Source: Streptomyces mutabilis (GTDB lineage Bacteria; Actinomycetota; Actinomycetes; Streptomycetales; Streptomycetaceae). Taken from it: 64,000 bases of DNA. The notes under the pieces are model-generated. The model had not been told where the DNA came from and made no database searches. It worked only from the letters and a program-made list of their open reading frames with translations. The stretch covers positions 17,795-81,794 of the forward strand of contig NZ_BMTT01000023.1 in assembly GCF_014649815.1 (NCBI RefSeq). Direction: 5' to 3'. The position numbers were made by a program, and so were the translations under genes. This document shows positions 59,845-64,000 of this stretch, piece after piece. Numbering within the stretch: the stretch's first letter is position 1; each line of letters starts with the position of its first letter.

Positions 59845-61335
59845 ATGAGACCGGACGACCAGCGGCGGGACGGCCAGGGCGGCGGCATCCCGGACGGCCT
59901 GCTCATCGGCATACTCGCCTTTCTGCTCGGCATGACCCTGCTGGTGTGGACGGCGACCGGTCTCGCCGCCCTGTTCGCCCACGGCTCCTGGCCCGCCGGC
60001 GTCACCTTCACCGGCTCGCCCGTGGCCATGCGCCACCTCATCGCCGAGCCCCACGACATCCCCGGCGCCTGGCCGGACGCCCCCGCCTCCGGCCTCTCCG
60101 GGTACGGGCTCTTCTGGGGGCTGTTCATCGGCCAGTTGATGGTGCTGGTCGTGCTGACCGTGTTCGTGATGGGCACGTTCGCCAGGTGGCGTGCGGTACG
60201 GCAGCGCCGGCGCGCGGAGGCGAAGGCGTCGGTCGTGCAGGAGCCGACCGCGACGCCGATGCCCGTACAGGAACCGGAGCAGGTGCACGAGGTGCCGACC
60301 CCGAGGGCGCCGCAGCAGACGGCACTGGCACCGGCACCGGCACCGGCGGAAGAGCCCTTCGTCTCCGTGGCCGACGGCGATCGTGTGGGTGGGTGGGAAT
60401 CCCCCCGCGCCGAAGGCGCGATCCTCTACGGCCCCCCGGCCACCCGCCACGAGACGGCCGCCAACGCCCTGCGCGAAGCAGAAGGCGCCGCCCTCGTCAT
60501 CACCTCGAACCCGGCCCTCTGGTCGGACACCAAGGACGCCCGCGCGAAACTCGGCCCCTGCCACCTCTACGACCCCGGCCACCTCTGCGACACACCGGCC
60601 CGCGTCCACTGGTCCCCCACCACCGGCTGCGAGGACCGACCGACGGCCACGGCCCGGGCCGCGGCCCTCCTCGCCCCGGTCCGCCCCACCTCCCGGCTCG
60701 ACCAGGCGGTCGGTGACACCGCCGAGCTGCTCCTGCGCAGCTACCTCCACGCCGCCGCCGTCGACGGCCGCACCGTCCGCCACGTCCACCGCTGGTCCCA
60801 GGGCCTCCAGATCCAGGACGCCGTACGCGTCCTCCGCACCAACCCCAAAGCCGCCCCCGGTGCCGCGGGCGAGCTCGAAGGCGCCCTCACCGCCCACCCC
60901 GACCGCCGGGACATGGCCCAGCAGCTCACCAGCCGTGCCCTGGCCGCCCTGTCGACGGTCAACATCCGGGAAGCATGCACTCCCAACCGAACTGATGCCC
61001 TCGCCTTGGATTCCTTCGTGCACGAACAGGGAACCCTTTACGTGGTGGGTGAATCCATCGAAGACCCCCGATCGAGCCCCGGCGCGATGCCGCTGCTGAC
61101 GGCGCTCGTCTCAAGCGTGGTCGAGAGCGGCCGGCGCATGGCCGAACGGTCATCCTCCGGTCGCCTCGACCCACCACTCACCCTCGTCCTGGACGACGTG
61201 GCCGCCGTCGCCCCGCTCCCCCAGCTCCCGGAGCTGCTGGCCGGCGGAGCGGACCGGGGTCTGCCGACCCTCGCCCTCCTCCGCTCCCGCGAACAGGGCC
61301 GCGCCCGCTGGCCCCACGACGAACTCCCGGTCTAG
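59845..61335 (+). CDS. VirD4/TraD-like coupling protein homologue lacking a P-loop lysine
   Basis: A 496-residue protein from ATG 59845. Two N-terminal membrane helices (GLLIGILAFLLGMTLLVWTA; GLFWGLFIGQLMVLVVLTVF) and a Pro/Glu/Ala linker precede a coupling-protein-like domain. Where a Walker A GPxxxGK(S/T) is expected the sequence reads AILYGPPATRHETAANALRE, with no Gly-Lys-Ser/Thr. The Walker B region is LTLVLDDVAAVAPLPQLPEL, then LAGGADRGLPTLALLRS, as in TraD-type proteins but with Asp-Asp for Asp-Glu. It ends soon after EQGRARW, shorter than complete coupling proteins. It may be a non-ATPase receptor. It lies 22 bases after the VirB4-type gene. Confidence 0.8.
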   Translation: MRPDDQRRDGQGGGIPDGLLIGILAFLLGMTLLVWTATGLAALFAHGSWPAGVTFTGSPVAMRHLIAEPHDIPGAWPDAPASGLSGYGLFWGLFIGQLMVLVVLTVFVMGTFARWRAVRQRRRAEAKASVVQEPTATPMPVQEPEQVHEVPTPRAPQQTALAPAPAPAEEPFVSVADGDRVGGWESPRAEGAILYGPPATRHETAANALREAEGAALVITSNPALWSDTKDARAKLGPCHLYDPGHLCDTPARVHWSPTTGCEDRPTATARAAALLAPVRPTSRLDQAVGDTAELLLRSYLHAAAVDGRTVRHVHRWSQGLQIQDAVRVLRTNPKAAPGAAGELEGALTAHPDRRDMAQQLTSRALAALSTVNIREACTPNRTDALALDSFVHEQGTLYVVGESIEDPRSSPGAMPLLTALVSSVVESGRRMAERSSSGRLDPPLTLVLDDVAAVAPLPQLPELLAGGADRGLPTLALLRSREQGRARWPHDELPV

Positions 61336-61354
61336 CACGGACGGACTGTCGGCG

Positions 61355-61918
61355 TCAGCGCTCGACCACGAACTCCAACTCGACCTCACCGGGCCCTCCG
61401 CCCACCAACGGCACCGTCCGCCCGCTGGGTGCGAACCCCGCCTTCCGGTAGGCCGCCTGCGCCCGCCCGTTGTCCGGGTGGACGATGAGCCGCACCCGCT
61501 CCAGGCCGTTCGCCCAGGCCCACTCCAGCCCGGCGTCGAACAGGGCCTTGGTCAGCCCGCTCCCCCGCCACTCACGGCGTACGAACACACCGACCACGTG
61601 TCCCTGCCGTCGCTCCACCGGCGATCCGGCCCAGTCCGTCGTCCCCGCCTCCTCGACCAGCACGGTCAGCGTGCCGAGCCACAGCCCACCCGGCCCCTCG
61701 GCGATGATCTGCCGCGCCCCGGACGCACCCTGGGCCGACCTGGCCGCCCGCTCCTGCCAGAAGGAGTCGGGCCGACCCGCGGCGTCGTCGTACGTCTCCA
61801 GGTACGCGAGGTGCGCCAGCGGGTCCCGCAGCGCGCGCAGCCGCAGTTCCTTCACGGCGGGCCACTCGTCGGCGCGTATGGAGCGGATCACGTAGTCACC
61901 GGGGACCGAGGCACTCAT
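61355..61918 (-). CDS. GNAT-family N-acetyltransferase
   Basis: A 187-residue protein from ATG 61918 (GGTGG upstream). GNAT motif A is VVGVFVRREWRGSGLTKALF with the R-x-x-G-x-G/A acetyl-CoA loop. Motif B follows (LERVRLIVHPDNGRAQAAYR, KAGF). The substrate is unknown. It faces the secretion-like cluster tail to tail (19 bases) and appears unrelated to it. Confidence 0.87.
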   Translation of the reverse strand: MSASVPGDYVIRSIRADEWPAVKELRLRALRDPLAHLAYLETYDDAAGRPDSFWQERAARSAQGASGARQIIAEGPGGLWLGTLTVLVEEAGTTDWAGSPVERRQGHVVGVFVRREWRGSGLTKALFDAGLEWAWANGLERVRLIVHPDNGRAQAAYRKAGFAPSGRTVPLVGGGPGEVELEFVVER

Positions 61919-62011
61919 GCGGGCCACCGTAATACCCCGGTACTACGCCCTCATCTCATATACGGCCCCGAGGCGGACGCCCGCCGAGCCCGGAAGCCCG
62001 ACGATGGTCAC

Positions 62012-63280
62012 ATGGAGCCCGTGACGGAAGAACGAGCCGAGGAAAGAGCCGCCGACCCCCTCACCGAGCACGTCCAGGGCGTCGTCCGCCGGCTCCGGGC
62101 CTTCGACCGGCGCCGGCCGCTCGTGTGGGACCTGCACCTCACCGCCTTCTGGCTCACGGCCGCCCTCATCGACTACACCGGCGGCGGCTGGCGCAACATC
62201 GCCCACAACCTGGACGTCCCCGGCCCGCTGCTGCTGGCACTGAGCCTGGGCTTCACGATCCCGCTCCTGTGGCGCCGCAGCCACCCGGCGGCGGTCCTGC
62301 TCGCGATGGCCCCGGTCGCCCTCGTCAACGCCTGGACCGGCGCCGTCCTCCAGGCGGCCATGCTCCAGCTGCTCGTCGTCTTCCACCTCGCCCTGCGCCT
62401 GCCGCTGCGCGCCCTGTGCTGGGCCACGCCCCTGGTGCTCACCCAGGTCCTCGTCTCGGGCGTCCGCTTCGGGGACAGCGCGGGCTCCTGGAACCAGCAG
62501 TTCGGCTCACAGCTCCTCTCCATCGGCGTGGCGGCGCTCATCGGCATCACGGTCCGCACCCGCCGCAACTACACCGCCGCTCTCGAGGACCGCGCCCGCC
62601 GTCTGGAGACCGAACGCGACCAGCAGGGCCGACTCGCCGCCGCCGCGGAACGCGCCCGCATCGCCCGAGAGATGCACGACATCATCGGCCACAACCTCTC
62701 CGTCATCACGGGCCTGGCCGACGGCGGCCGGTACGCCGCCGCCAAGTCCCCGGAACGAGCCGCCCAGGCCCTCGACGCGATCGGCAGCACCAGCCGCCAG
62801 GCCCTCGGCGAACTCCGCCGTCTCCTCGACGTCCTGCGCGAGGACGAGCAGGGCCGGCAGCAGGCGGCCGAACTGACCCCCCAGCCCACCCTCACCGACC
62901 TCGCCCCGCTCATCGACGGCGTCCGCCGGGCCGGCCTCCCCGTCCGCACGGCCGTCAACGGCCGCCCCGACCTCCCCGCGGGGCGACAGCTCGCCGTCTA
63001 CCGCGTGATCCAGGAGGCCCTGACGAACACCCTCAAACACGCGGGACCCGACGCCACCGCCGACATCGACCTCTCCTACGGCAGCGGCGGCGCCGTCACA
63101 CTCACGATCACGGACACGGGCCGCGCCGCCCGGCCCGGCACCACGACCGACGGCCGCGGGCTTCCCGGAATGCGGGAGCGCACGGCTCTGTACGGCGGCA
63201 CACTTGTAGCCGGCCCGCGCCCCCTCCCTGAGCAGGGCTGGCGCGTCCACCTACGCCTCCCGGAGGAATCCCCGCAGTGA
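62012..63280 (+). CDS. NarL-type sensor histidine kinase
   Basis: A 422-residue protein from ATG 62012 (GTG 62021 is also possible). The N-terminal half has four or five membrane segments (LHLTAFWLTAALIDYTGG, PLLLALSLGFTIPLLWRR, VLLAMAPVALVNAWTGAVLQ, LLSIGVAALIGITV). A coiled linker leads to HisKA_3 with the phospho-accepting His in IAREMHDIIGHNLSVITGLA. The ATPase domain has VIQEALTNTLKHAGPDATAD and GRGLPGMRERTALYGG. The sensing part is membrane-embedded with no large outer domain. Translated with the regulator through a GTGA overlap. Confidence 0.9.
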   Translation: MEPVTEERAEERAADPLTEHVQGVVRRLRAFDRRRPLVWDLHLTAFWLTAALIDYTGGGWRNIAHNLDVPGPLLLALSLGFTIPLLWRRSHPAAVLLAMAPVALVNAWTGAVLQAAMLQLLVVFHLALRLPLRALCWATPLVLTQVLVSGVRFGDSAGSWNQQFGSQLLSIGVAALIGITVRTRRNYTAALEDRARRLETERDQQGRLAAAAERARIAREMHDIIGHNLSVITGLADGGRYAAAKSPERAAQALDAIGSTSRQALGELRRLLDVLREDEQGRQQAAELTPQPTLTDLAPLIDGVRRAGLPVRTAVNGRPDLPAGRQLAVYRVIQEALTNTLKHAGPDATADIDLSYGSGGAVTLTITDTGRAARPGTTTDGRGLPGMRERTALYGGTLVAGPRPLPEQGWRVHLRLPEESPQ

Positions 63281-63942
63281 CCACCGTCCTCATCGCCGAC
63301 GACCAGCCCCTGCAGCGCTTCGGGTTCCGGATGCTGCTGGAGAGCCAGGACGACATGACGGTCGTGGGCGAGGCGGCCAACGGCGCGGAAGCCGCGCGCA
63401 TGGCGGCAGAACTCACTCCCGACGTCGTTCTGATGGACGTCCGCATGCCCGGCCTGGACGGCATCGAGGCCACCCGTCGCATCGTCGCCGCCGGTGGCGG
63501 CACCAGGATCCTGATCCTCACGACCTTCGACCTCGACGAGTACGCCTACGCCGGCCTGCGCGCCGGTGCGTCCGGCTTTCTCGTCAAGGACGCCCAGCCC
63601 GAGGAACTGCTCTCCGGCATCCGAGCCGTGGCAACGGGCGACGCCGTGGTGGCCCCCAGCCTGACCCGCCGCCTGCTCGACGCCTACGTCCACCACCTCC
63701 CGGCCCCCACGAAAGCGACCGACTCCCCCGACCCACGCCTGGCCGCCCTCACTGACCGCGAGAGCGAGATCTTGAGAGTCCTGGGGCAGGGCTGGACCAA
63801 CACGGAGATAGCGGAGCGCCTGCACCTCGCCGAGTCGACGGTGAAGACGCACGTGGGCCGAATTCTCGCCAAAACAGGCTCACGCGACCGCGTCCAGGCT
63901 GTGATCCTGGCGTACGACACGAAACTCGTGAGGCCGTCCTGA
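63277..63942 (+). CDS. NarL/FixJ-family response regulator
   Basis: A 221-residue protein from GTG 63277. The receiver domain has ADDQPLQRFGFRML, the phospho-acceptor Asp in DVVLMDVRMPGLDG, Thr in ILTTFD, and Lys in FLVKDAQPEE. The C-terminal LuxR-type HTH has LTDRESEILRVLGQGWTNTE, then IAERLHLAESTVKTHVGRIL. It is the partner of the kinase at 62012. The target is unknown; systems of this class often control a nearby transporter, which would lie beyond the window. Confidence 0.92.
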   Translation: MTTVLIADDQPLQRFGFRMLLESQDDMTVVGEAANGAEAARMAAELTPDVVLMDVRMPGLDGIEATRRIVAAGGGTRILILTTFDLDEYAYAGLRAGASGFLVKDAQPEELLSGIRAVATGDAVVAPSLTRRLLDAYVHHLPAPTKATDSPDPRLAALTDRESEILRVLGQGWTNTEIAERLHLAESTVKTHVGRILAKTGSRDRVQAVILAYDTKLVRPS

Positions 63943-63952
63943 AACGCAGAAA

Positions 63953-63978
63953 ACCCCGCACCGTTCCCGGTGCGGGGT
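63953..63978 (+). terminator. Hairpin terminator after the NarL-type regulator gene
   Basis: Perfect 10-bp arms ACCCCGCACC and GGTGCGGGGT with a 6-base GTTCCC loop, followed by TCTCC, 10 bases past the stop. Confidence 0.88.
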
Positions 63979-64000
63979 CTCCTCGCAAAAATTGTTCGGC

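Noticed and set aside
54239-61335. Integrated conjugative element or prophage
   Set aside because: No integrase, relaxase, excisionase, att repeats or tRNA boundary was found, and flanking genes look like core chromosome.

Overview
This window is a piece of a Streptomyces-type actinobacterial chromosome. The evidence is very high G+C, heavy GTG start use, GntR/XRE/DUF397 regulators, mycothiol synthase (mshD), and a gene order resembling the GlnR / CssRS / Ppk-Pst part of the S. coelicolor chromosome (recalled from knowledge, not searched). Nothing seen suggests a plasmid or prophage. No rRNA, tRNA, CRISPR array or intact insertion sequence was found.

Left part (1-9.4 kb): end of a PP2C/SpoIIE phosphatase gene; an XRE regulator / HbhA-like protein / DUF2516 trio in the same order as mycobacterial Rv0474-hbhA-Rv0476; a scar where a divergent HxlR-quinone oxidoreductase pair appears to have lost its middle; a PadR-controlled membrane protein pair; an HxlR / imine-reductase divergent pair; and a TetR-HelD pair. 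Then (9.4-15.2 kb) come a protein with two aminoglycoside-phosphotransferase-type kinase domains, the developmental genes devB-devA, and the paralogue devE. devA and devE are each divergent from a paralogous 61-62 residue membrane protein, with matching operators and matching leaderless-type promoters, so this is a duplicated two-gene module.

Middle (15.2-34.1 kb): Eis-type acetyltransferase, asparaginase, the WhiG anti-sigma factor RsiG, dtd, a YgfZ-type protein, the nickel regulator Nur, a nitrobindin-type protein, and debris of a Scr1/DUF397 pair and an SDR gene. A sulfurtransferase operon follows, preceded by a 26-codon cysteine-containing leader peptide and a hairpin that together look like an attenuator. 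Then LmeA-like, MoaD-like and alpha/beta hydrolase genes, glnR, a LacI regulator, and an HtrA-like protease next to a CssRS-type two-component system.

Phosphate region (34.4-48.7 kb): secreted 5'-nucleotidase, mshD, ppk-CHAD-Nudix, a PHO box and pstSCAB, convergent pit with its DUF47 partner, and csoR with its palindromic operator. Secreted and small proteins follow.

Right part (50-61.3 kb) holds the most interesting block. A regulatory set (anti-sigma-like ATPase, XRE/DUF5753 regulator, double DUF397 protein) and a lytic transglycosylase/NlpC wall hydrolase flank a six-gene co-directional cluster: a VirB2-like small membrane protein, a VirB8-like anchored protein, a VirB6/TrbL-like membrane protein, an SCO6880-family protein, a VirB4-type ATPase, and a VirD4/TraD-like protein lacking a P-loop lysine. 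There is no relaxase, integrase or att site. This looks like a chromosomally resident conjugation-like secretion apparatus with a possibly inactive coupling protein. A GNAT gene and a NarL-type two-component pair close the window.
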